Assembly: GCA_900754475.1 (NCBI GenBank)
Contig: CAAECY010000019.1
Location: 1-45,256 of the forward strand
Length of the DNA stretch: 45,256 bases
DNA from: an uncultured Sutterella sp.
Lineage (GTDB): Bacteria > Pseudomonadota > Gammaproteobacteria > Burkholderiales > Burkholderiaceae_F
Reading direction: 5' to 3'
Shown: positions 8,160 through 16,583 of the stretch, in pieces
Layout: the number at the start of each line of letters is the position of its first letter
Numbering within the stretch: the first letter of the stretch is position 1
Position numbers and translations under genes: made by a program
Notes under the pieces: model-generated
The model's database searches: none
Seen by the model: only the letters and a program-made list of their open reading frames with translations
Told to the model about the DNA's origin: nothing

Positions 8160-8780
8160 ATGGCTGAGAAAGACGTTTATCTCGCGAGCAAGAGCCCCCG
8201 CCGCAAGGCGCTTCTCGAGCAGCTGGGCTACCGCGTGACGGTGATTGCCGGCAACGCGCATACGGCGGGCTACTTCCCGGGCGACGAAGAGCGCCTTGCG
8301 GGCGAGTCGCCCGAAGCGTACGTTCGCCGCACCGCCCGCACGAAGTTTGCCGAAGGTCTGGCGCGTCGCGACGCGCTCGGACTGCCCGCAGGGCCGGTGC
8401 TCGCCGCCGACACGGTCGTGAGCCTCGGCGACGAAGTGCTCGGCAAGCCCGCCGACGCCGAGGAAGCCAAGGCGTTTCTGCGGCGTCTTTCGGGGTGCGC
8501 CCACCTCGTGCAAACGACGGTGGTGGCGGGAACGTCGCTTGAGGACGCCGAAGAGCTTACGAGCACGTCGAGCGTTCTCTTCCGACCGCTTTCCGAAAGC
8601 GAGATCGACGCCTACGTGGCGACGGGCGAACCCTTCGACAAGGCGGGCGGCTACGGGATTCAGGGCCTGGCCGGCGTTTTCGTCGAATGCATCGACGGAA
8701 GCTTCACGGGGATCATGGGTCTGCCGGTGCGCGAAGCGTCCGAAGTGCTCGCTCGGGCGGGGCGACCCGTCTTTCCCTGA
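8160..8780 (+). CDS. maf: Maf-type nucleoside triphosphate pyrophosphatase
   Basis: 206 residues. The family hydrolyses non-canonical or TTP/UTP nucleotides to monophosphates. Motifs: LASKSPRRKALLEQLG (residues 8-23), ESPEAYVRR, the catalytic VLAADTVVS with Asp84, and DKAGGYGIQG with FTGIMGLPV, which fits the YhdE-like subgroup. ATG 8160 was chosen because AAGGGAG lies before it and it begins the conserved fold; the open frame runs into rlmH. Last gene of the nadD string, ended by a two-way terminator. Confidence 0.93.
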   Translation: MAEKDVYLASKSPRRKALLEQLGYRVTVIAGNAHTAGYFPGDEERLAGESPEAYVRRTARTKFAEGLARRDALGLPAGPVLAADTVVSLGDEVLGKPADAEEAKAFLRRLSGCAHLVQTTVVAGTSLEDAEELTSTSSVLFRPLSESEIDAYVATGEPFDKAGGYGIQGLAGVFVECIDGSFTGIMGLPVREASEVLARAGRPVFP

Positions 8781-8829
8781 GGGCTTCTCGGTACGCGAAA
8801 CCGCGCCGCCAGACTCCGCGCACATGAAA

Positions 8830-8857
8830 AAGGCCGCCCGGAAGGGCGGCCCTTTTT
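8830..8857. terminator. bidirectional terminator between maf and the FKBP gene
   Basis: GGCCGCCC (8832-8839) pairs with GGGCGGCC (8844-8851) over loop GGAA. A-run on the left, T-run on the right, so it serves both converging genes. Confidence 0.9.
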
Positions 8858-8897
8858 CAGGGGAGTCCTCCGTCCTTCGACGGAGGCGCTCGGCCGG

Positions 8898-9932
8898 TCA
8901 GCGGATGCCGACGACTTCGATTTCGAAGACGAGGTCGGCGTTGGGGGGAATGACGCCGCCCGCGCCGTAGGGACCGTAGCCCATGGCGGACGGAATCGAG
9001 AGACGGTATTTGCCGCCTTCGACGAGGCCGACGAGGCCCTTGTCCCAACCCTGGATCACCATGCCCGCACCGACCTTGAATTCGAACGGTTCGCCGCGGT
9101 TGTAGCTCGAATCGAAGACGCGGCCGTCGGTGAGGCTGCCCGTGTAGTGGACGGCCACGGTGTCGCCCGCGGCGACGGTGCGGCCCGTGCCGGGAGCGAG
9201 TTCCTCGACGCCGAGTTCGGTGAAGGCGGGCGCGCTCGGACGCGCTTCGGGCTTCGCGACCTTGACGATTTCAACGTCGAAGACGAGGTCGGCGTTGGGG
9301 GGAATGACGCCGCCCGCGCCGTAGGGACCGTAGCCCATGGCGGACGGAATCGAGAGGCGGTATTTGCCGCCTTCGACGAGACCGACGAGGCCCTTGTCCC
9401 AGCCCTCGATCACCATGCCCGCGCCGACGGGCAGTTCGATGGGTTCGCCGCGTTCGTAGCTCGAATCGAAGACGGTGCCGTCGGTAAGTCGCCCCGTGTA
9501 GTGAACGGCCACGGTGTCGCCCGCGGCAACCGTCTGGCCCGAGCCCGGAGCGAGTTCTTCAACGCCGAGTTCGGTAAAGCCCGCCGAAGCCCCGCGGGCG
9601 TCGGCCTTGACGATCTTGACGATTTCAACGTCGAAGACGAGGTCGGCATCGGGCGGAATGACGTCGCCCGCGCCGTGAGCGCCGTAGCCCATGGCGGACG
9701 GGATCGAGAGGCGGTACTTGCCCCCTTCGGCGAGACCGACGAGGCCCTTGTCCCAGCCTTCGATCACCATGCCGACGCCGACGGGCAGTTCGATCGGTTC
9801 GCCGCGCTCGTAGCTCGAGTCGAAGACGGTGCCGTCGGTGAGGCGCCCCGTGTAATGAACGGCGACCGTGTCGCCCGCGGCGACGCGCAGTTCGGAGCCC
9901 GGAGAAAGTTCTTCGACGAGAAGTTCGGTGAA
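8898..9932 (-). repeat. three 354-bp tandem coding repeats
   Basis: Units at about 9932-9579, 9578-9225 and 9224-8898 encode the three FKBP domains. Long runs are identical between units, for example around the GYG-YGAGG codons at 8963 and 9309, which implies fairly recent duplication or gene conversion. Confidence 0.85.
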
Positions 9933-9941
9933 GGCGGTCAT
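8898..9941 (-). CDS. triple-domain FKBP-type peptidyl-prolyl isomerase
   Basis: 347 residues built of three FKBP domains with an exact 118-residue period (FTEL at residues 4, 122 and 240). Each carries GDTVAVHYTG, the FDSSYxRGEP loop, GMVIxGWDKGLVGLxEGG, KYRLSIPSAMGYG and IPPxADLVF(D/E)xE. There is no signal peptide, so it should act in the cytosol on prolyl bonds of nascent or folding proteins. Bacterial cytosolic FKBPs of this compact kind usually have one domain. Domains 2 and 3 are nearly identical over the core (GYGPYGAGGVIPPNAD in both); domain 1 has GYGAHGAGDVIPPDAD. AAGGA lies 6 bases before ATG. Confidence 0.93.
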   Translation of the reverse strand: MTAFTELLVEELSPGSELRVAAGDTVAVHYTGRLTDGTVFDSSYERGEPIELPVGVGMVIEGWDKGLVGLAEGGKYRLSIPSAMGYGAHGAGDVIPPDADLVFDVEIVKIVKADARGASAGFTELGVEELAPGSGQTVAAGDTVAVHYTGRLTDGTVFDSSYERGEPIELPVGAGMVIEGWDKGLVGLVEGGKYRLSIPSAMGYGPYGAGGVIPPNADLVFDVEIVKVAKPEARPSAPAFTELGVEELAPGTGRTVAAGDTVAVHYTGSLTDGRVFDSSYNRGEPFEFKVGAGMVIQGWDKGLVGLVEGGKYRLSIPSAMGYGPYGAGGVIPPNADLVFEIEVVGIR

Positions 9942-10001
9942 GGAGAATCCTTATGTAGGTTCTGTAGGTTCGGGTGACGAAGCCCCGGTCGGGGCAAGCA
10001 C

Positions 10002-10026
10002 ATTGTAGCGAAGCACGGTTCGTGCT
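10002..10026 (-). promoter_or_regulatory. candidate promoter and inverted repeat of the FKBP gene
   Basis: On the minus strand TACAAT (10007-10002) is a good -10. Just upstream of it lies AGCACG-gtt-CGTGCT (10012-10026), a perfect 6-base inverted repeat in the spacer. No clear -35 is visible. The leader would be about 55 bases. Confidence 0.4.
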
Positions 10027-10491
10027 CTCGGGTGCAAAATACGGTGCGAACACACACCTAGAAAAAGCGTCGGGAATCGCGCCGGAGGGCGGGCGACCCT
10101 CTAACCGTTATGATAAATTTACTCTTGTAGTTCCCGAGGCTATTCCCGGCTCGTGCGACGGATCGTCGCTTTGTCAACGATGACGGGAGTCGGACTCCGG
10201 TCCGAGAAGGGAACACTGAATTTCAAACGCAACGAGCTCCGCCGACGGGGCTCCTTCTCTGCGTTTCGGGCGGTCGACTTCGTCCCGCCCGTTGCATGCG
10301 CGTCCGTCGACCCGATCCGGACGCCGCCCGGACTTTCCGTTAATTTTGCCCTTCCTTTACGGGGATCGTCCCGATCGATGCCGGTTCGCATCGTTCGCGG
10401 CTCGATCGTACGCGTCGATCGCGAAGCGTTCGGCGTCGGTCTCTTGTCCGCCCGGGGAACGCGGCTCTCCAAAAAAACACAGCGAACCATC

Positions 10492-13400
10492 GTGACCTTT
10501 GAAAAATTCGGTTTGACGACCAAAGTCCTCCGAACGCTTGAGTCGCTCGGTCTGCACGAGGCTACGCCTCTGCAGTACAGGATCATCGATTCGGTGATGC
10601 GCAATCGGCGCGTCCTGGTTTACGCGCCGAGCGGTGCGGGGAAAACCACGGCTCTGCTCGTGGCTCTGATCGCACGCCTGCAGAAGGAGCCGCCTCCGGA
10701 GGGGCGGCCCGTGCGCGCCGTCATCGTGACGCCGCCCCTGGGCCGGGGCGTGGGGCACGAGGTGGTCGAACGCTTCAAAATCCTTGCGGCGGGCACGGAC
10801 CTTCGCATTCTCAACCTTCCGTACGCGCGCAGCGAAGCGAACCTGCGCGCACACCTTGAGAAGCACCGCCCCGACATCCTGGTCGGATCGCTCGCGCGCA
10901 TGGTCGAGTTCGCCCGCTTGGGCGAAGTCTCGCACATCGAGGCGATCATTTACCCGCGTCTCGATCGGTCGGTGGACGAAGAGGCCGCGAAGCCTTACGC
11001 ATTGTGGTCGAACATCTTCCCCGAGGCTGCCGTGGTCGGAACGATCGAGGAAGGCATCCATGAAAAAGCGACCCGCGAGGCCATGCCGAACGCCGAAGAG
11101 TGGTTCGACTCGTATCCGGGTCCGATACCGGGGACCGTCGACCATTTCCTCGCGGCGAATTTCCGCTTCCCGTACTCGATGTACGACTTCCTGTGGTACT
11201 GGAGCGAAGAAAACGGTTTCCGAAAAATCCTGCTCGTGACCAAAGACGAAAAGGAGCGCCAACGCTTTTTGCTCGGCGAAGGACCACAGAAAGGCCGCAT
11301 CTCGACCGCCACGCTGCCGGATATCGAGTCGCGCCGTGTTTGGCCGTCGGACTTTGAGGTCTGCTTCCTGTGGCCGAGCCTGCTTGCGCCCGAGGACAAC
11401 GCCCGCGCCGCCTGTCGGGGAACGGGTGATGCGGCGCCCGTGACGGTGGCCCTGGTGACCTCCGAGAAGCTTGCCGCCTGCAGGCGCCTGGCGCTCCACC
11501 TCGACCGAAGTTTCAAGCTCGTCAACCCGATCGGCGCACAGTTCGCGCTCCCCTACGAGCTCTCCGTGGGCGATATGGCACGCCGATGGACCGTCTTGCA
11601 CCCCTTCTACCGGGGGCCGCAGTACGACATTCCGGTCGGGACCGCATCGAGCGCCCCGCTTGAAAAGGCCGAATCGGCGAAGTCGCCCGAAAGCGTCGAG
11701 TCGATCGCACCGGGTGCGGCAAAGAGCGAACCCGCGTCCGACAACGCGCTCGAATTTCTCCGCTCGACCGACGTCACCCGTGGGAAGGAACCGTCCGAGC
11801 CGGTCCGCGCGATCGAGGTGAAAAACGAAGAGGTCGAACCAGTCGAGCCGATTGAGCCTCTTGAACCGCTCGTGCCGCTCGAAGAGCCCGTCTCCGAAAG
11901 CGAAGTCGCCGCCGCGGAAGGCTCGGACGACGTTTCGAGCGATGCCGACCTCGCGGACGGGACCGAAGTCTCCGAACCCTCCGACGAAGAGCACGAAGGG
12001 CACGAAGAGCACGAAGAGCAACCCCACGCCGAAGAACCCCACCGTCGCACGCTGACGATTCGTGCGGACTACGTGGCCGAAAAGGCGCACGCGCCCGAAA
12101 CGGAAATCGTCATCACGGAGCCGCTCTCCTCGTCCTCGGCCGCCCTGCGCGCGTCGGAACGTCGCCATGCGACGAGCGAACGCCTCACGCATCAGCTCGT
12201 GGCCGAGCAGGGGAAAAACCGCCGTATGCGTCGCATGCCGCACCTGCCGTCCGATTCGACGGGGCTGATCCCGGAAAAGACGGAGCGCAAGACCGCCCGC
12301 GACCGCAAAGATTCCGATCGTCGCGAACGGCTCAAAGCCGAAAAGCAGAAAACGCGCGCCGGCGAGCCGAAGGTCGCGCGACGCAAAGACGTCGACGCGT
12401 CCGAACGTCGGAATGAGAAAAAGACGCGAAACGACCGTCGTCGCGAGCGCGCGGAAAAAACCGAAACTCCCGCCGCGGGTCCGATCGCGCACGTCGCGCA
12501 GCGTCCGGAGCGTACGGAACGCAAGGAACGCAATGCCGAGCGCGTAGAACGCGTCGAACGGACCGCGAACACGACGGCGAACGACGGTGCGCGCCGCGCC
12601 GAGAACGACGAAGCCGTGCTCCTCGTGCGTTTCAACGAAAAAGCCGTCGTGCCTCCCGCGACGAGCGTCTCGCGCGGCGCCTTCAAGGTGTACTTCGCGA
12701 CGCGCGATCTCGCGCGACGGAGCCGTCAGCTCTCCAAGGCGGAGCGCGACTCGGCGAGTGCCGAAGCCGAACTCGAAGCCCTGCGCGCGCAAAGTCCGGA
12801 AGCGGTCGGCGACGAACTGCGCAGGTTCGAAGAAAACCACGATCGTTCGAAGAAGATCGACCGAAACCGAATCGTTTCCCCGACCGGAACGAACATCGAA
12901 GAGGCGATCGTGCGCGCGCACAACGCGCGCATCGACTTGGAACTCGCGCGTCGCAACCACCGTCAGGCGTATTACGCGAAGACGAAGACCGAAATGCGTT
13001 ATGCGGGCGACGTGCCCGAAGAGTTGCGCTCGAGCTACGGCGTCACCGAGGAGACGATCGCCGCTCACGTCGCCTGGAAGCTCGAACAGGCGAAAAACGC
13101 CGCTCGGGCCTCGGAGAGCGCCGCCGAGCCCGCCGCAGAACCCGCCGAAACGTCGGCTCCTGCGGCTCCCGTCGCTCCGGAAGCCGCCGAAGCGCAGCCC
13201 GCTCGTCGCGAGAATGGGAAAAAGAAGACGCAGCGCCAAGGGAAACGCGGCCGAGGAGTCCGTACGGGCCATGCCGCCGGTGCGATCGATTCGACCGGTT
13301 CGACCGCTGATTCGACCGATCTGAACGCCCCGGCCGCCCTTGCGACCCCTGCCCCGACCGACGCCGCGCAGGAAGCAAAGAGCGTCGAGGGCGCTCCGGA

Positions 13401-14109
13401 AGCCGCGGCGCCGAATGCTCCGACGTCGGGCGACGCCCCTCAAGAGGAGGGTGCGAAAGCGTCCCGTCGCGCGGAAGGGTCGAAATCCGCCTCCGGCAAG
13501 CGCGCAAAGAGCACCGAGAAGCCCTCGGAGCGAAGCGACAAAAACCGCGGCGCCAAGGGGCGGCGCGACGCTCGTCCGAAAAAGCCTGCTCGAGCGCAGA
13601 ATCGCCCCGAGCGCGACGAAGCCGGGGACGTGAACGGCAACCGCGCTTTGCCCGAGCCGAAAGAGGAGTTCCTCGACGACGACTTCGGCAATTCGATTCA
13701 CTACCGCACGATCGCCGAGCGTCAGGCGGCGAAGGCCCGACCGAAGAGCGCCCGCACCTCGGACGGCATCCCGTCGCCGCTTGCGACCTCGTTCGGGGTC
13801 TACACGCCCGATCCGTACGGTTCGCTCAGCCTGCCGCAGACGATGCCGGGGTTGACCGGCAGGACGCCTTCCGTGCACGTCTTCGGCTCCGGCACCGACC
13901 CCTATTCGGGCGCCCGCATCCCGCCGATGCGCGACAAGTCGCCCTCGGGGAAGAAGGGCCCCTCTTCGAAGGGGTCGAAGGGTTCGAAGGGACAAAAGCC
14001 CCGACAGCCTTCGAAAGCGCAAGCGAACCCCAAGGGGAACGCTCCCGCGAAGGGCGCCTCCGATCGCGCGCGCAAGGGCGGGCGTCGGGGCGGTACCCCG
14101 AAGGCCTGA
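10492..14109 (+). CDS. degenerate DEAD-box helicase-like protein with very long disordered C-terminal region
   Basis: 1205 residues from the GTG at 10492. The first 60 residues match a DEAD-box N-terminus: FEKFGLTTKVLRTLESLG, the Q-motif-like HEATPLQ, and Walker A APSGAGKT (45-52). A weak motif Ib follows (ILVGSLARMVEF). Motif II is gone: where DEAD is expected (about 150-162) the sequence is AIIYPRLDRSVDEE. SAT and the C-terminal HRIGRxGR motif are also absent. From about residue 400 the chain is low-complexity: E/P repeats, KRE-rich tracts, a charged coiled-coil stretch, A/P-rich and S/G/K-rich segments. A conserved-looking island (DDDFGNSIHYRTIAER) precedes the basic tail. The frame is open from 10153; GTG 10492 is chosen on homology, as no strong ribosome site decides (alternative ATG 10378). 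Probably RNA-associated but not a working helicase; function unknown. Confidence 0.75.
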   Translation: MTFEKFGLTTKVLRTLESLGLHEATPLQYRIIDSVMRNRRVLVYAPSGAGKTTALLVALIARLQKEPPPEGRPVRAVIVTPPLGRGVGHEVVERFKILAAGTDLRILNLPYARSEANLRAHLEKHRPDILVGSLARMVEFARLGEVSHIEAIIYPRLDRSVDEEAAKPYALWSNIFPEAAVVGTIEEGIHEKATREAMPNAEEWFDSYPGPIPGTVDHFLAANFRFPYSMYDFLWYWSEENGFRKILLVTKDEKERQRFLLGEGPQKGRISTATLPDIESRRVWPSDFEVCFLWPSLLAPEDNARAACRGTGDAAPVTVALVTSEKLAACRRLALHLDRSFKLVNPIGAQFALPYELSVGDMARRWTVLHPFYRGPQYDIPVGTASSAPLEKAESAKSPESVESIAPGAAKSEPASDNALEFLRSTDVTRGKEPSEPVRAIEVKNEEVEPVEPIEPLEPLVPLEEPVSESEVAAAEGSDDVSSDADLADGTEVSEPSDEEHEGHEEHEEQPHAEEPHRRTLTIRADYVAEKAHAPETEIVITEPLSSSSAALRASERRHATSERLTHQLVAEQGKNRRMRRMPHLPSDSTGLIPEKTERKTARDRKDSDRRERLKAEKQKTRAGEPKVARRKDVDASERRNEKKTRNDRRRERAEKTETPAAGPIAHVAQRPERTERKERNAERVERVERTANTTANDGARRAENDEAVLLVRFNEKAVVPPATSVSRGAFKVYFATRDLARRSRQLSKAERDSASAEAELEALRAQSPEAVGDELRRFEENHDRSKKIDRNRIVSPTGTNIEEAIVRAHNARIDLELARRNHRQAYYAKTKTEMRYAGDVPEELRSSYGVTEETIAAHVAWKLEQAKNAARASESAAEPAAEPAETSAPAAPVAPEAAEAQPARRENGKKKTQRQGKRGRGVRTGHAAGAIDSTGSTADSTDLNAPAALATPAPTDAAQEAKSVEGAPEAAAPNAPTSGDAPQEEGAKASRRAEGSKSASGKRAKSTEKPSERSDKNRGAKGRRDARPKKPARAQNRPERDEAGDVNGNRALPEPKEEFLDDDFGNSIHYRTIAERQAAKARPKSARTSDGIPSPLATSFGVYTPDPYGSLSLPQTMPGLTGRTPSVHVFGSGTDPYSGARIPPMRDKSPSGKKGPSSKGSKGSKGQKPRQPSKAQANPKGNAPAKGASDRARKGGRRGGTPKA

Positions 14110-14143
14110 GCTTTCGCGCGGAAACCGTAACGAAAAATTGAAG

Positions 14144-14168
14144 CGGCAAAGCCCGGCGGGCTTTGCCG
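14144..14168. repeat. perfect hairpin between the helicase-like gene and the lipoprotein gene
   Basis: CGGCAAAGCCC (14144-14154) and GGGCTTTGCCG (14158-14168) with a 3-base loop. AAAAATTG lies on its left, so a T-run follows only on the minus strand. On the plus strand it may still end transcription of the long gene inefficiently. A -10-like TACAAT starts at 14171. Confidence 0.5.
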
Positions 14169-14174
14169 ACTACA

Positions 14175-14633
14175 ATGAATGCCGCTTTACCTCTCGTTTT
14201 GGCTTTGCGTATCGTGACCACATCGCTTTTCTCACGGGGCTTGCACCCGATCCGTGCCTCGCGCGCTCTTTGGGGCGCGACTCTCGCCGCGCTGCTTCTT
14301 GCGGGGTGCTCGACGGGGACGGGCTACTACACGGGCGACGTCGTCGGCGGCCCCGACACGACGGCGCGCGAAGACGCGTCGCGCGGCGGACACGACCCGC
14401 TCATCGACGCGCCCTATCGCGCGGAAACGAACTGCGCGTCGGAAAAACCCGTGACGGTTCTGCAGCGCATCAAGGAAGTGCCCTTTGCCTGCGCCGACCT
14501 CGGCGTTTCGGCGACGATCGACGAAATCCGAGATGCGGGCTGGCGTATCGTGAGCCTCGATATCGGCGAAGACTCCGAAAGCGACAACCACGTCGGCTTT
14601 CCCGTGACGATCGTCGTACGAAAGCTCTTCTGA
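14175..14633 (+). CDS. putative lipoprotein of unknown function
   Basis: 152 residues from ATG 14175. A lipobox LLLAGC is clear, with the lipidated cysteine at residue 45, after a hydrophobic ATLAALLL. That leader is long; a GTG at 14214 would make it 31 residues and would suit the -10-like TACAAT at 14171-14176. Neither start has a visible ribosome site. The mature part (about 108 residues) has two more cysteines and a compact C-terminal half (ATIDEIRDAGWRIVSLDIG, then GFPVTIVVRKLF). Not recognised. A terminator follows directly. Confidence 0.7.
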   Translation: MNAALPLVLALRIVTTSLFSRGLHPIRASRALWGATLAALLLAGCSTGTGYYTGDVVGGPDTTAREDASRGGHDPLIDAPYRAETNCASEKPVTVLQRIKEVPFACADLGVSATIDEIRDAGWRIVSLDIGEDSESDNHVGFPVTIVVRKLF

Positions 14634-14655
14634 CGCGCGCCGAAATTCCATAACG

Positions 14656-14690
14656 AAGGCGGTCCGTTCGGGCCGCCTTTTCCTCTTTTT
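14656..14690 (+). terminator. terminator after the lipoprotein gene
   Basis: Arms 14656-14665 and 14670-14679 form ten pairs (one wobble) over GTTC, followed by T-rich sequence. It ends only 17 bases before the aminopeptidase ATG. Confidence 0.85.
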
Positions 14691-14706
14691 TCCTACCGAT
14701 TTCATC

Positions 14707-16458
14707 ATGGACGCCCTTCAACTTACCCGCGAAGCGCTTCGCAGCGAAGCGCTCGACGCCGTGATCGTTCCGACGGCGGACCCTTATCTTTCCGAATACG
14801 TGGCGCCCTGCTGGGCGCTTCGAGCGCACCTCTCGGGGTTCGAAGGGAGCGCAGGCGTGCTCTGCGTCGCGACGGACTTCGCGGCGCTCGCGGTCGACAG
14901 CCGCTATTGGGTGCAGGCCGAAAAGACGCTCGTCGACGGGGTGGAACTCCTTCGCGCCGAGCGCGATTCTCTGAAGGAAGCGACGGCGCGTCTTCTGAAG
15001 ACGCTCCCCGCCGGGGCGCGCATTGCGATCGACGCGCGACTCGTTTCGCACGCGGCTTTCGAGGAGATTTCGTCCGTGCTGGCCGCGGCCGGGATCGAAC
15101 TTCTCGGGCACGATCTTTTCGCGGGGCACCCGGAAATCTGGCCCGAACGGCCGAGCCCCGTCGTGTCGGCCGTTCGTCCCATGAAGCGCCCGGGCGTCGA
15201 CGCGCGGGTGAAGCTTGCCGTACTGCGCCAGACGCTCGCGTCGGAGGCGACCGATGCGGTGCTTCTCACGTCGCTCGACGACGTGGCGTGGCTGACGAAC
15301 CTGCGCGGGCGGGACGTCCCCTGCAATCCGGTGTTCGGCGCCGCGATGCTCGTTTGCGGCGACCGTGCGGAGCTCTTCAGCGAAGGCGTGCGCTTTGACG
15401 AGACGGCCCGAGCCGCGCTTGCGGCGTCGGGGATCGATCTGCGCGAGCCCGAGGCGCTCGGGGCGGCGCTCGAAGCCCTGGAAGGCTCGACCCTCCTGCT
15501 CGATCTGCACCGGACGTCGCACGCCTACGCCCGCGCGGCCGAGCGTGCCCGCGTGCGCTACGGTGCTTCGCCCGTTGCCGCGATGAAGAGCCACAAGTCG
15601 CCCGCCGAACTCGAACTCATTCGCGAAGCGATGCTGAAGGACGGCATCGCGCTTGCGGAGTTTTACGCCGAACTCGAGGAGCGCCTCGACGCGGGCGAAC
15701 GCCCGACCGAATGCGACGTCGTCGAGATGCTGCACGCGTGGCGCGCGAAGGATCCGGAATTTCTTGAAGAGAGTTTCGAGACGATCTGCGCCTTCGGCCC
15801 GAACGCGGCGCTGCCGCACTACCAGCCGCACCGCGGCGAAGACGCGCGCATCGAAGGCAACGGCCTCCTTCTGATCGACTCGGGCGCTCAGTACGAGTGC
15901 GGCACGACCGACATCACCCGCATGACCGCCGTGGGCGAACCGAGCGCCGCGATGAAGGCCGACGTCGCCCTCGTGACGGCGGGGATGCTTCGACTGCTCG
16001 GCCTCCGGTTCCCCGAGGGGACGAAGGGCTCGCAAATCGACGCCCTCGCGCGCTACGACCTCTGGCAGGCAGGGTGCGACTTCGGTCACGGTACAGGCCA
16101 CGGCGTGGGGTACGTTCTCAACGTGCACGAAGGCCCCTGCGGGATTTCGCCGCGCGTCTCGGAATCGCTTGCGCTCGGGAACGTGATTTCGGACGAACCC
16201 GGGCTCTACCGACCGGGCCACTGGGGCGTGCGGGTCGAAAACCTCATCGCCGTCGTCGAGGGCGGCACGACGCCCTTCGGGCGCTTCCTGCGCACCGAAC
16301 CCCTCACGTGCCTTCCCGTCGACGTTCGCACGCTCCCGAAGGATTTTCCCATGCGCGAAGCGCTCAACCGCTTCAACGCCGCGTGCGCGCGTCGTCTGCG
16401 CCCGCACCTCTCGGAGCGCGCCCGCCGGTGGCTGAGCCGCGCCGCCAAACCCCTCTGA
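14707..16458 (+). CDS. Xaa-Pro aminopeptidase, three-domain M24B type
   Basis: 583 residues, the size of the long eukaryote-like aminopeptidase P (APP1). It removes an N-terminal residue preceding proline. Two creatinase-like N domains (residues about 1-300) precede the pita-bread catalytic domain. All five metal ligands are present: Asp391 and Asp402 (IDSGAQYECGTTDITR), His465 (GTGHGVGY), Glu497 (DEPGLY) and Glu511 (VRVENL), with the family spacing. No signal peptide. No Shine-Dalgarno is seen before ATG 14707, where the upstream sequence is T/C-rich. Ended by a strong bidirectional terminator. Confidence 0.93.
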   Translation: MDALQLTREALRSEALDAVIVPTADPYLSEYVAPCWALRAHLSGFEGSAGVLCVATDFAALAVDSRYWVQAEKTLVDGVELLRAERDSLKEATARLLKTLPAGARIAIDARLVSHAAFEEISSVLAAAGIELLGHDLFAGHPEIWPERPSPVVSAVRPMKRPGVDARVKLAVLRQTLASEATDAVLLTSLDDVAWLTNLRGRDVPCNPVFGAAMLVCGDRAELFSEGVRFDETARAALAASGIDLREPEALGAALEALEGSTLLLDLHRTSHAYARAAERARVRYGASPVAAMKSHKSPAELELIREAMLKDGIALAEFYAELEERLDAGERPTECDVVEMLHAWRAKDPEFLEESFETICAFGPNAALPHYQPHRGEDARIEGNGLLLIDSGAQYECGTTDITRMTAVGEPSAAMKADVALVTAGMLRLLGLRFPEGTKGSQIDALARYDLWQAGCDFGHGTGHGVGYVLNVHEGPCGISPRVSESLALGNVISDEPGLYRPGHWGVRVENLIAVVEGGTTPFGRFLRTEPLTCLPVDVRTLPKDFPMREALNRFNAACARRLRPHLSERARRWLSRAAKPL

Positions 16459-16489
16459 GCGGCGTCCGAAGAGCGTTGACTTGAAAAAG

Positions 16490-16524
16490 ACAAAGCCCGC
16501 ACGACCGAAGTCGGCGGGCTTTGT
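16490..16524. terminator. bidirectional terminator between the aminopeptidase and frdC
   Basis: ACAAAGCCCGC (16490-16500) pairs with GCGGGCTTTGT (16514-16524). The inner CGAC-CGAA-GTCG extends the stem. Both flanks carry A/T runs. Confidence 0.9.
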
Positions 16525-16583
16525 TTGTTCGCGCGCGGAGCGTTGCGGGGCAACCCTCCGCGAGAGGAGAACGAGGTGGGTTC

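Noticed and set aside
8898..9932. Periodic DNA repeats as a possible CRISPR or mobile element
   Set aside because: The 354-base period is coding and corresponds to FKBP domains; there are no short repeats with unique spacers.
10357..14022. A 1221-codon open frame on the minus strand opposite the helicase-like gene
   Set aside because: GC-rich, codon-biased genes keep the mirror frame open. The translation is arginine-rich with no domain, while the plus strand has a Q-motif and Walker A.
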